From Myxococcota bacterium (GTDB lineage Bacteria > Myxococcota > Polyangia > GCA-2747355 > JAKLHH01), in assembly GCA_022710245.1 (NCBI GenBank), contig JAKLHH010000675.1, positions 1-5,106 of the forward strand: 5,106 nucleotides of DNA, given 5' to 3'. The notes under the pieces are model-generated. The model had not been told where the DNA came from, made no database searches, and saw nothing but the letters and a program-made list of their open reading frames with translations. Numbering within the stretch: the stretch's first letter is position 1; each line of letters opens with the position of its first letter. The position numbers and the translations under genes were made by a program. This document shows, piece by piece, positions 1-5,106 of the stretch.

Positions 1-314
1 TCATCTGGCTCAACGCGACGCGGAACCGCATCTTCGCCCGCGGACCGCGAGTGGCGGCCCAGCTCCTGTACAAGACCGTCACCGTCACCCAGGACGAGCT
101 CCGCCAGCGCACGCTCGCGCAGGCCCGGCGCAGCGAGCAGCTGCAGCGCGAGTTCGATCCGGTCGCGCTCCTCGGCCGCCTGCAGCCGGCCGGGGTGCTG
201 GTCGCGGCGCCAGGACCTGCGCTCGAGGCAGCGCCGCTGGCGCCGCTGCGGCTCGCCCCCATGCTCCCGCTCCTCGTGCCCCGGCCCCTCCCGATCCCAC
301 CGCCGGCCGCCTGA
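1..314 (+). CDS. C-terminal end of an unrecognised protein (5' end outside window)
   Basis: The frame is open from the window edge (first full codon at 3) to a TGA at 312-314, so this is the last ~103 codons of a gene that begins upstream. A GTG at 51 could serve as a start, but the reading frame and protein-like composition continue before it (IWLNATRNRIFARGPRV), so I treat 51 as internal. The first ~65 visible residues are charged and probably helical (QDELRQRTLAQARRSEQLQ). The last ~40 are a Pro/Leu/Ala-rich low-complexity tail ending in IPPPAA, with no charged catalytic motif. I do not recognise the family. A transposase or integrase C-terminus is conceivable next to a decayed gene and repeats, but no DDE or Tyr-recombinase motif is visible. 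The opposite-strand frame here looks like a GC shadow. Confidence 0.5.
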   Translation, partial: IWLNATRNRIFARGPRVAAQLLYKTVTVTQDELRQRTLAQARRSEQLQREFDPVALLGRLQPAGVLVAAPGPALEAAPLAPLRLAPMLPLLVPRPLPIPPPAA

Positions 315-325
315 GAACCCCGGCC

Positions 326-370
326 CCGAGCCCACCGAGCCCACCGAGCCTACCGAGCCCACCGAGCCCA
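326..370. repeat. Tandem repeat, five copies of a 9-bp unit
   Basis: The unit ccgagccca occurs at 326-334, 335-343, 344-352 (one change, c to t, at 351), 353-361 and 362-370. It starts 11 bp after the stop codon of the preceding gene, so it is not translated as part of that gene. Twelve bases separate it from the left arm of palindromic element A. The near identity of the copies points to recent expansion by slippage. Confidence 0.9.
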
Positions 371-382
371 CCCCCGCTGCTT

Positions 383-433
383 GAATTCGCCCTGCTCGCG
401 TCCTGCGGACGCTCCGCGATGAAGGGCGAATTC
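383..433. repeat. Palindromic element A (nested hairpin, dispersed repeat copy 1)
   Basis: A perfect 11-bp inverted repeat (GAATTCGCCCT at 383-393, AGGGCGAATTC at 423-433) encloses 29 bp. These contain a second perfect hairpin, GCGTCC at 398-403 and GGACGC at 407-412, around a TGC loop. The right half (400-431) matches element B at 2816-2847 with three mismatches in 32 bp. The left arm also matches B (TTCGCC at 386-391). The outer and inner stems resemble REP-like or small non-autonomous palindromic elements. There is no T-tract after the stem, so I do not call it an intrinsic terminator, although it lies between two + strand genes and could still act on the upstream transcript's 3' end. Confidence 0.75.
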
Positions 434-558
434 CCTGCGGGTCCGGCGTCATCGCCTCAGTCGAGCTGACCGCCCGGCACATCAGACCCGGTGGGCCGCG
501 CCGCGCGCCGCCCGTGGACCGGAGCGAGCCGCGGAGCTATCCTCCCGCCACAGCGCCC

Positions 559-797
559 ATGTCCGACGACACCAGAGCACCTGACCTCGACGACCTCGCC
601 CGGTTCCTCGCCGCGGAGCAGGCGCTCCCCCGGCGCATCTGCGAGGCGGTGCCCGCCGGCATCATGGTCCGCGACGCCGCCGGGCAGGTGATCTACCGCA
701 ACGCTGCCGCGCAGGAGATCCTGGGGCTGGTGGCCGGGCTCGCCTGCTTCGGCGAGGACGGGACGCTGATCCCGGCCAGCGAGCTCCCCTCCGTGAG
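559..797 (+). pseudogene. Fragment 1 of the kinase: N-terminal PAS remnant
   Basis: From ATG 559 this frame encodes about 79 residues that fit the kinase: a short acidic leader, then a PAS-like start (AVPAGIMVRDAAGQVIYRN) and the segment FGEDGTLIPASELPSV, typical of PAS domains in this kinase type. After SVR near 798 the frame turns into a Ser/Arg/Pro-rich read-through with no domain character and runs to a stop at 1225-1227. The true remnant therefore ends at the lesion. The second half of the PAS fold is absent. A GTG at 514 in the same frame adds 15 non-conserved residues and has no Shine-Dalgarno sequence, so I did not use it. Confidence 0.6.
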
Positions 798-809
798 GAC
801 CGCCGCACC

Positions 810-2024
810 ATGGACAACACCCACGAGTGGTGCGCACCAGGGGTCGCCTCGCACATCGCCCGGCTGCAGGGGATCTGCTTCGCCGAGCAGTTCCCCTGGT
901 TCCAGCAGCGCCTGCGGCGGCAGGAGGTGGTCCACGTCCCCCGGGTGGCCGCGCTCCCCCCGGAGGCGGGCGGCGAGCGCACCGAGTTCGAGCTCGAGGG
1001 CATCCGCTCGCTCCTCTGCGTGCCCATGTCCCGGCAGGGGGCGATGGTGGGGTTCCTCGGCTTCGACGCGGTCTCGGCCGAGAAGGAGTGGTCGCCGGAC
1101 GCGATCACGTTGCTCCAGATCGTCGGCGAGATCATCGGGGGCGCGCTCGAGCGGCAGCGGGCCGAGCAAGCCCTGGCCGAGAGCGAGGACCGGCTGCGCA
1201 CGCTGGTCCAGCACCTCTCCGACGTGATCCTGGTGATCGACGCGGGGGGGCGGCTCCTCTACGAGACCCCCTCGATCGAGCGCCTGCTCGGCCACACCGC
1301 GGCGGCGCTCGAGGAGTGCGCGATCGACGAGCTCGTCGCCGCGGAGGAGCGCCCGCGGCTGAGGGCGCTCCTCGACCAGGCGCGCGTGAAGGGCATGGCC
1401 TCGGGCGAGCTCCGCTGGGCGCGAGCAGACGGCACCACGGTGGCGTGCGAGGTGGTGGCCCAGAACCTCCTCGACCGGCCCGGCGTGCGCGGCGTGGTGC
1501 TGATGCTGCACGATCTCAGCGAGCGTCAGCGCGCCGAGGAGGAGCGCCGCCGCCTGGAGACGAAGCTGCTGCAGACAGAAGCTCGAGAGCCTCGGCGTCC
1601 TCGCTGGCGGCATCGCCCACGACTTCAACAACCTCCTCACCGGGATCCTGGGCAACGCGAGCCTGGCGCTGATGGACCTCCCCTCCGCCTCGCGGGCGCG
1701 CGAGCACGTGGAGCTCCTGCAGACCGCCGCGCTGCGGGCCGCCGAGCTGACCAAGCAGCTCCTCGCCTACTCGGGCAAGGGGCGCTTCGTCAACGAGGTG
1801 GTGCAGCTCCCGGCGGTGGTCCAGGAGATGGCGGACCTGCTCACCCTCTCCATCTCGAAGAAGTGCGCGCTCCAGTACCGCTTCGCCACGGGCTTGCCGC
1901 CGATCGAGGCGGACCTGGTCCAGCTCCGGCAGGTGGTGATGAACCTGATCATCAACGCGTCGGACGCCATCGGGGAGGCGAGCGGGGTCATCACGCTGAC
2001 GACGAGCCTGGTCCGCGTCGATGA
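810..2024 (+). pseudogene. Fragment 2 of the kinase: partial GAF plus PAS domain, then out-of-frame tail
   Basis: Frame 3 encodes GAF-like sequence from about 795 (EDRRTMDNTHEWCAPGV) through IRSLLCVPM and GFLGFDAV to about 1170. A linker and a PAS domain (LSDVILVIDAGGRLLYE to VVLMLHDLSERQRAEEE) follow, then a signalling helix ending at LETKLLQT near 1577. The GAF domain lacks roughly its first strand and helix. Beyond 1578 the frame is wrong: the next ~150 codons to the stop at 2022-2024 are Arg/Pro/Gly-rich shadow of the catalytic domain. ATG 810 could act as a restart because TGAGGA lies at 794-799, ten bases upstream. If made, the product would be a sensor-only protein with no kinase core. 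Confidence 0.55.
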
Positions 2025-2784
2025 GAGCTATCGCCCCGAGAGCTACCTCGACGAGGACCTCGCCGCGGGGGACTACCTCTGCCTGGAGGTCCGCGACACC
2101 GGCTGCGGCATGAGCCGCGAGGTGATGGCGAGGATCTTCGAGCCGTTCTTCACCACCAAGTTCGCCGGGCGTGGTCTCGGCCTCGCCGCGGTGCTCGGCA
2201 TCGTGCGCGGACACCGCGGCGCCATCCGCGTCAGCAGCGAGCCAGGCCGCGGCAGCTCGTTCCAGGTGCTCTTCCCCGCGGCAGCGTCGGTGGTGCTGCC
2301 GCGCGAGGCCGAGCCCCGCGCCGCCGAGCCGCCGCCGGGGGGCACCGTCCTGGTCGTGGATGACGATGACACCGTGCGCCTGGTGGCGACCACCGTGCTC
2401 ACGCGAGCGCGCTTCCGGGTCCTCAGCGCCCGCGACGGCGCCGAGGCGCTCGAGCTCTACCGCGAGCACGCCGAGGAGATCTCGCTGGTGCTCCTCGACC
2501 TGACCATGCCCCGTCTGGGCGGCGAGGAGACCTACCGCGAGCTGCGGCGGCTCCGTCCGGATCTGCGCGTCGTGCTCTCCAGCGGGTTCCACGAGCAGGA
2601 CGCGGTCCGCCGCTTCGCAGACAGCGGGCTCGCCGGCTTCGTGCAGAAGCCCTACAGCGCGTCGATGCTCCTCGAGGTCATCCGCCGCGCCCTCTCCACG
2701 CCCGTCTCGCCGTCCTCGGGCTCGCCGTCCTCGGGCTCGCCTCCGTCCTCGTCCTCGCCTCCGTCGTCGTCCTCGCCGTCATAG
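1672..2784 (+). CDS. Fragment 3 of the kinase: HATPase plus receiver domain, lacking the H-box
   Basis: This is the longest intact frame of the broken kinase (370 residues). Homology begins upstream at 1579 (KLESLGVLAGGIAHDFNNLL). However, no ATG, GTG or TTG occurs in frame between the stop at 1501-1503 and the His codon at 1618-1620, so the first usual start, ATG 1672, lies after the phospho-acceptor His. Visible parts are the second dimerisation helix, the HATPase domain (N-box LRQVVMNLIINASDA, G1 VRDTGCGM, GRGLGLAAVLG) and a receiver domain (TVLVVDDDDTVR, VLLDLTMP, LSSGF, QKPY). The last ~27 residues are a Ser/Pro/Gly tail encoded by tandem repeats and are not part of a receiver fold. The fragment could be translated as an ATPase-receiver remnant, but autophosphorylation in cis is impossible. 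It is more likely a relic. Confidence 0.45.
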   Translation: MDLPSASRAREHVELLQTAALRAAELTKQLLAYSGKGRFVNEVVQLPAVVQEMADLLTLSISKKCALQYRFATGLPPIEADLVQLRQVVMNLIINASDAIGEASGVITLTTSLVRVDESYRPESYLDEDLAAGDYLCLEVRDTGCGMSREVMARIFEPFFTTKFAGRGLGLAAVLGIVRGHRGAIRVSSEPGRGSSFQVLFPAAASVVLPREAEPRAAEPPPGGTVLVVDDDDTVRLVATTVLTRARFRVLSARDGAEALELYREHAEEISLVLLDLTMPRLGGEETYRELRRLRPDLRVVLSSGFHEQDAVRRFADSGLAGFVQKPYSASMLLEVIRRALSTPVSPSSGSPSSGSPPSSSSPPSSSSPS

Positions 2785-2818
2785 TTCGCCGTCGTCCTCG
2801 CCGTCGTAGTTCGCCGTC
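2706..2818. repeat. Nested C-rich tandem repeats (15-, 18- and 25-bp units)
   Basis: Three successive arrays are visible. Two identical 15-bp units (ctcgccgtcctcggg) lie at 2706-2720 and 2721-2735. Two 18-bp units lie at 2736-2753 and 2754-2771 with one difference. A 25-bp period covers 2766-2818 (2766-2793 matches 2791-2818 with one change, a at 2781 versus g at 2806). The first two arrays encode the Ser/Pro/Gly tail of the kinase remnant. The stop codon (tag, 2782-2784) lies inside the 25-bp unit. All units share the core tcgccgtc or tcctcg, so they look like successive slippage products of one motif. Confidence 0.85.
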
Positions 2819-2848
2819 CTTCGGAGGCTCCGCGATGAAGTGCGAATC
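2807..2848. repeat. Palindromic element B (dispersed repeat copy 2)
   Basis: This is the second copy of the element at 383-433, in the same orientation. Positions 2816-2847 match 400-431 with three mismatches, including a fully identical stretch GCTCCGCGATGAAG (2827-2840 and 411-424). The left arm TTCGCC (2810-2815) is joined directly to GTCCT, because B lacks the 8 bp present in A at 392-399. Its outer stem is weaker: TTCGC at 2810-2814 pairs with GCGAA at 2842-2846. The inner part CTTCGG could form a UUCG tetraloop in RNA. It starts 22 bp after the stop of the kinase remnant. Confidence 0.7.
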
Positions 2849-3256
2849 GCTCTCAAGACCGCCCTCTCCGATCTCTCGACGGGAGGGCCCCCCGCCTCAC
2901 GCGCGCCAGCAGTACGCCACCGAGCGCGATGAGACGTCTGCTCCACCCCAACGCACCTTCGCGCGCTGGCAAGCCCAGCCCGCAGCTCGGGGTGCCACGA
3001 AAGGGGGAGGTGCCGGCCGCGTGCCTGGACAGGCGCCCGCCATCGAGCGTCCGAGCCAGCAAAAACTTGAGCGGACTGATGGCGCGCGTGAGGCGCCGGC
3101 GGAGCCGGGGGCCCGACTCGACCTCCCCTCGACGTCCTCCGTGACGTTTGAGCGCCGTTGCGCGACGCTGGTGCGCCTTTGCGCAACGTTGGTCACGACG
3201 CTGGCGTCAGCCGCCTCCAGAGCCGATCCGAGAGCGAGCGCGAGAGCGGAGCCGAG
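2849..3256. other. Non-coding interval between convergent genes
   Basis: Between element B and the stop of the Hsp70 gene I find no credible gene. Open frames exist on both strands, but they are Arg/Ala/Ser/Pro-rich, overlap each other and show no domain. The only structures I can support are the 21-bp repeat with an inverted repeat near 3131-3193 and a small hairpin, GCCTG-GA-CAGGC, at 3024-3035. There is no T-tract after any stem on either strand, so no intrinsic terminator is called for either convergent gene. Confidence 0.6.
3131..3193. repeat. Decayed 21-bp tandem repeat with an 8-bp inverted repeat
   Basis: On the - strand, 3193-3173 and 3172-3152 are two 21-bp units matching at 18 of 21 positions. 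A third, strongly decayed unit may follow at 3151-3131. Because 21 is a multiple of three, one - strand frame reads as a 7-residue repeat (TNVAQRR, TSVAQRR). The units also create a perfect inverted repeat, CGTTGCGC at 3156-3163 and GCGCAACG at 3181-3188, with a 17-bp loop. It lies 64 bp or more downstream of the Hsp70 stop, so a role at that transcript's 3' end is possible but unproven. Confidence 0.55.
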
Positions 3257-5089
3257 CTACCCCCCCGACGACGACGTCTCCCGCACATAGTACTCGAGCT
3301 TCCAGCTCCGCCCGTCCCGAGCGCGGAGCTGCAGATCGAGCGTGCCGACCTCGGTGACGTGCGTGTGCAGGCTGACCGGGATGGTGGTGCCCGAGGGCTC
3401 CTTCTCGTCGGTCATCGCGGTCTGCACCGGCACCAGCTCCTGGATCTCCCCCTCGGGCCAGTGCTCGACGAGCTCGCCGGGCGGGTCGTCCTTGCGCGTG
3501 GTCGAGGAGAGGAACCTGAACTCCACCGGGTGGCCGACCACCATGCCGAACTCCCTGCCCGGGATCTCCGCCTCGGTCCCCTCCTCCATGCCGAAGGGCA
3601 CCACGCAGAGCGCCTTGAGCGGCGCCGGCATGCCCGGCACCGCGGGCATCGCGCTCTCGATGCCCACGTAGTACGAGCGCGCGACGCCGCCGCGGATGCG
3701 GACGCCCTTCCCGCGCCGGGCCATGCCGTAGTAGGCGGCGCCCTGCGCCACCGCGAGGTCGAGGCTGCCCGCCGCGAGCTCCTTCATCGCCTCGGCGTCC
3801 TCGCCCTCGAGCCAGCCGTTGACCACCTCGGCGATGCGCCCGCGCAGCTCCTCCGACTTCATCACGCCGCCGTTGAAGAGGATCGCCGTGGGCCGCACGA
3901 ACTTGCCCTCGCCGCCGCCGTGCCCGAGGTGGGAGCCGAGGAACTTGGCCAGGTGCCTGGTGATGGCCGGGTCGCTCGCGTAGGGGAGCCCGATCTCCTG
4001 CAGACCCGTGCGGCGCCCCTCGGTGGGCCGCTCCTCGGCGGTGCAGGAGGGGAAGAAGCCGGAGAGGAGCACCTTCTGGATGTCGAGCCGCGTGAGCTCG
4101 GTGGTGAGCGTGCCGCCGACGACCTTGGAGCCGCGGCCGAGCACGGTGACCGGCGCCTCGTCGAGCTCCGGGTCCGAGAGGATGCTCTCCTTCGCCACGC
4201 GGCAGGCGTACCAGAGCGAGCGCGTCTGCCAGGGGTCCATCTCGTGGCCCTGCGCCTTCAGCTTCTGCGCCACCGCGAAGGCGAGCGAGAGGTCCATGTT
4301 GTCGCCGCCGAGGAGGATGTGGTCGCCGACCGCGATGCGCTCGAGCGCCAGCTCGCCGCCCTTGTCGGTGACCGAGATCAGCGAGAAGTCGCTGGTGCCG
4401 CCGCCGATGTCGCAGACGAGGACGATGTCGCCCACGTGCAGGTCCTGGCGCCACACCTCGCCGCGGCTGGCGAGCCAGGCGTAGAAGGCGGCCTGCGGCT
4501 CCTCGAGCAGCACCACGCGCCCGAGCCCGGCGCGCTGCGCGGCGGTCATGGTCAGCTCGCGGGCCATGGCGTCGAAGGACGCCGGCACCGTGAGGTAGAC
4601 CTCCTGGTTCTCCAGCGCGGAGAAGGGATCCTCGCGCGCCATGTGCTCGTTCCACGCGTCGCGCAGGTGCTCGAGGTAGCGCGAGGAGGCGTCGAGCGGC
4701 GAGATGTGGGAGACCTCGGCCGGCGCCTGCCAGGGGAGGATCGGGGCGGTGCGATCGACGCCCGCGTGGCAGAGCCACGACTTCGCCGAGGAGACCATGC
4801 GCGAGGGCACCGAGGCGCCCTGCGAGCGCGCGAGCTCGCCGACGGTGTAGGTGCGCGCCTTGGCCCAGGGCAGGTCGAGCGCGCCGCCGGGGAACTCGTG
4901 GCCGCCGGCCATGTAGAGGAACGAGGGGAGGTTGTTCCGCGGCTCGACGACGCCCGGGGTGACGGTCTGCCCGACGGGAAGCACGTGGACCTTCGGCGCC
5001 CCGTCCTGGGACTCCTCGAGGTCGACGTAGCTGAGGACGCAGTGCGTGGTGCCGAGGTCGATCCCGACGATGTAGCGTGAGTCAGACAT
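3257..5089 (-). CDS. Hsp70-family protein (DnaK-like ATPase without the helical lid)
   Basis: This 610-residue cytoplasmic protein has an Hsp70/actin-type ATP-binding fold. Visible motifs are phosphate-1 VGIDLGTTHC (residues 8-17), a Lys at 103 in SSAKSWL at the place of the catalytic Lys of DnaK, VYLTVPASFDAMARELTMTA (164-183), EEPQAAFYAW with Glu197 at the connect-1 region, phosphate-2 VCDIGGGTSDF (225-235), and adenosine motif ILFNGGVMKS (403-412). After about residue 465 comes ~140 residues of beta-type sequence, corresponding to a divergent substrate-binding domain. The alpha-helical lid and EEVD-like tail of DnaK are absent. It belongs to the Hsp70-like proteins of proteobacteria rather than to DnaK itself. 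In relatives, as I recall, such genes neighbour a second, larger Hsp70-like gene and a small DUF2760 gene, but none lies downstream here. The start ATG (5087-5089) has an excellent ribosome binding site. The frame ends in SSSGG, read through a run of seven G just before TAG. The client protein is unknown. Confidence 0.93.
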   Translation of the reverse strand: MSDSRYIVGIDLGTTHCVLSYVDLEESQDGAPKVHVLPVGQTVTPGVVEPRNNLPSFLYMAGGHEFPGGALDLPWAKARTYTVGELARSQGASVPSRMVSSAKSWLCHAGVDRTAPILPWQAPAEVSHISPLDASSRYLEHLRDAWNEHMAREDPFSALENQEVYLTVPASFDAMARELTMTAAQRAGLGRVVLLEEPQAAFYAWLASRGEVWRQDLHVGDIVLVCDIGGGTSDFSLISVTDKGGELALERIAVGDHILLGGDNMDLSLAFAVAQKLKAQGHEMDPWQTRSLWYACRVAKESILSDPELDEAPVTVLGRGSKVVGGTLTTELTRLDIQKVLLSGFFPSCTAEERPTEGRRTGLQEIGLPYASDPAITRHLAKFLGSHLGHGGGEGKFVRPTAILFNGGVMKSEELRGRIAEVVNGWLEGEDAEAMKELAAGSLDLAVAQGAAYYGMARRGKGVRIRGGVARSYYVGIESAMPAVPGMPAPLKALCVVPFGMEEGTEAEIPGREFGMVVGHPVEFRFLSSTTRKDDPPGELVEHWPEGEIQELVPVQTAMTDEKEPSGTTIPVSLHTHVTEVGTLDLQLRARDGRSWKLEYYVRETSSSGG

Positions 5090-5096
5090 GCTCGCG

Positions 5097-5106
5097 CTCC
5101 TTCCTT
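5097..5106 (-). promoter_or_regulatory. Shine-Dalgarno sequence of the Hsp70-family gene
   Basis: Read on the - strand, the ten bases are AAGGAAGGAG, followed by seven bases and the ATG at 5089-5087. This purine-rich match to the anti-Shine-Dalgarno sequence at ideal spacing fixes the start codon. The promoter, or an upstream operon partner, lies outside the window. Confidence 0.85.

Larger units (their letters stand above)
559..2784 (+). pseudogene. Hybrid sensor histidine kinase (PAS-GAF-PAS-HisKA-HATPase-REC), broken by two frame lesions
   Basis: Joining three frames gives one recognisable membrane-free hybrid kinase. Its parts in order are: a truncated PAS domain (about 620-795, frame 1); a GAF domain missing its start (about 795-1170, frame 3); a second PAS (about 1191-1530, frame 3); the H-box AGGIAHDFNNLL with the phospho-acceptor His at 1618-1620 (frame 1); a HATPase domain with N-box Asn at 1954-1956, G1 motif DTGCGM from 2095 and FEPFFTTK then GRGLGLAAVLG after 2140; and a receiver domain (about 2344-2690). 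The receiver has acidic residues at 2359-2370, phospho-acceptor Asp at 2497-2499, Ser at 2578-2583 and Lys at 2647-2649. Lesion 1 (near 793-797) shifts frame and removes the PAS/GAF junction. Lesion 2 (near 1575-1578) lacks two bases. The ATG at 559 is the best start by protein similarity, but it has only a weak, distant GGAG. Family membership is well supported. Loss of function is inferred, and sequencing error at lesion 2 cannot be excluded. Confidence 0.8.

Noticed and set aside
326..370. CRISPR array
   Set aside because: The 9-bp units are contiguous, with no spacers and no cas genes nearby. It is a simple tandem repeat.
383..433. Intrinsic terminator for the upstream gene
   Set aside because: The stem is strong but the loop is long, no T-rich tract follows on either strand, and the element recurs elsewhere as a dispersed repeat.
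514..558. GTG 514 as the kinase start
   Set aside because: It has no Shine-Dalgarno sequence and adds a non-conserved leader. ATG 559 sits closer to the conserved PAS sequence.
693..1754. 353-codon open frame on the - strand across the GAF-PAS region
   Set aside because: It is a shadow of the GAF and PAS coding sequence, and no protein family is visible in it.
1516..2592. 358-codon open frame on the - strand across the kinase core
   Set aside because: The + strand here encodes clear HATPase and receiver motifs, while the antisense product is His/Arg/Ala-rich and unrecognisable.
3257..3266. Frameshift in the seven-base C run (G on the coding strand) at the end of the Hsp70 gene
   Set aside because: Homology already ends near WKLEYYVRE, so the protein appears complete. 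The other frames past this point read as low-complexity Arg/Ser sequence.
2835..3290. 151-codon + strand open frame and overlapping - strand frames (2779-3186, 2897-3196) between the two genes
   Set aside because: They have low-complexity composition, overlap each other on both strands and have no convincing ribosome binding site. The + frame starts inside element B and runs into the 3' end of the Hsp70 gene. The periodic start of the 2897-3196 frame is explained by the 21-bp repeat.
3158..5080. 640-codon open frame on the + strand, antisense to the Hsp70 gene
   Set aside because: It is rich in Arg, Ala, Leu, His and Gly with no domain. It mirrors the codon periodicity of the strongly supported Hsp70 gene, as expected for high-GC DNA.

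Overview
The window is very GC-rich (strong G/C preference at third codon positions). It carries a PAS/GAF hybrid histidine kinase and a two-domain Hsp70-like ATPase. This combination suggests a Myxococcota-type (deltaproteobacterial) genome. That assignment is an inference from gene style; there is no rRNA or other taxonomic marker here.

Layout. (1) Positions 1-314 are the 3' end of an unrecognised + strand gene with a Pro/Leu/Ala-rich tail. (2) Positions 315-558 are non-coding. They hold five tandem 9-bp units (326-370), followed 12 bp later by a nested palindrome, element A (383-433). (3) Positions 559-2784 are a degraded + strand gene for a hybrid sensor kinase (PAS - GAF - PAS - HisKA - HATPase - receiver). 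It is broken at two points. Near 793-797 an out-of-frame deletion removes the end of the first PAS and the start of the GAF domain. Near 1575-1578 two bases are missing just before the H-box. The coding remnant ends in a Ser/Pro tail made of short tandem repeats. (4) Positions 2785-3256 are non-coding. They hold the end of a 25-bp tandem repeat, a second copy of the palindrome (element B, 2807-2848), and a decayed 21-bp repeat containing an 8-bp inverted repeat. (5) Positions 3257-5089 on the - strand are an intact 610-residue Hsp70-family protein with a strong ribosome binding site at the window edge. It converges on the kinase.

The kinase remnant and the Hsp70 gene are convergent and show no functional link. 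The most distinctive structure is the repeat architecture. Two copies of one palindromic element, in the same orientation, bracket the broken kinase gene, and each has C-rich short tandem repeats on its left side. I see no phage, CRISPR, tRNA, rRNA or recognisable transposase. I do not see convincing evidence of a new multi-gene system. The leads are the repeat family and the decay of the kinase.
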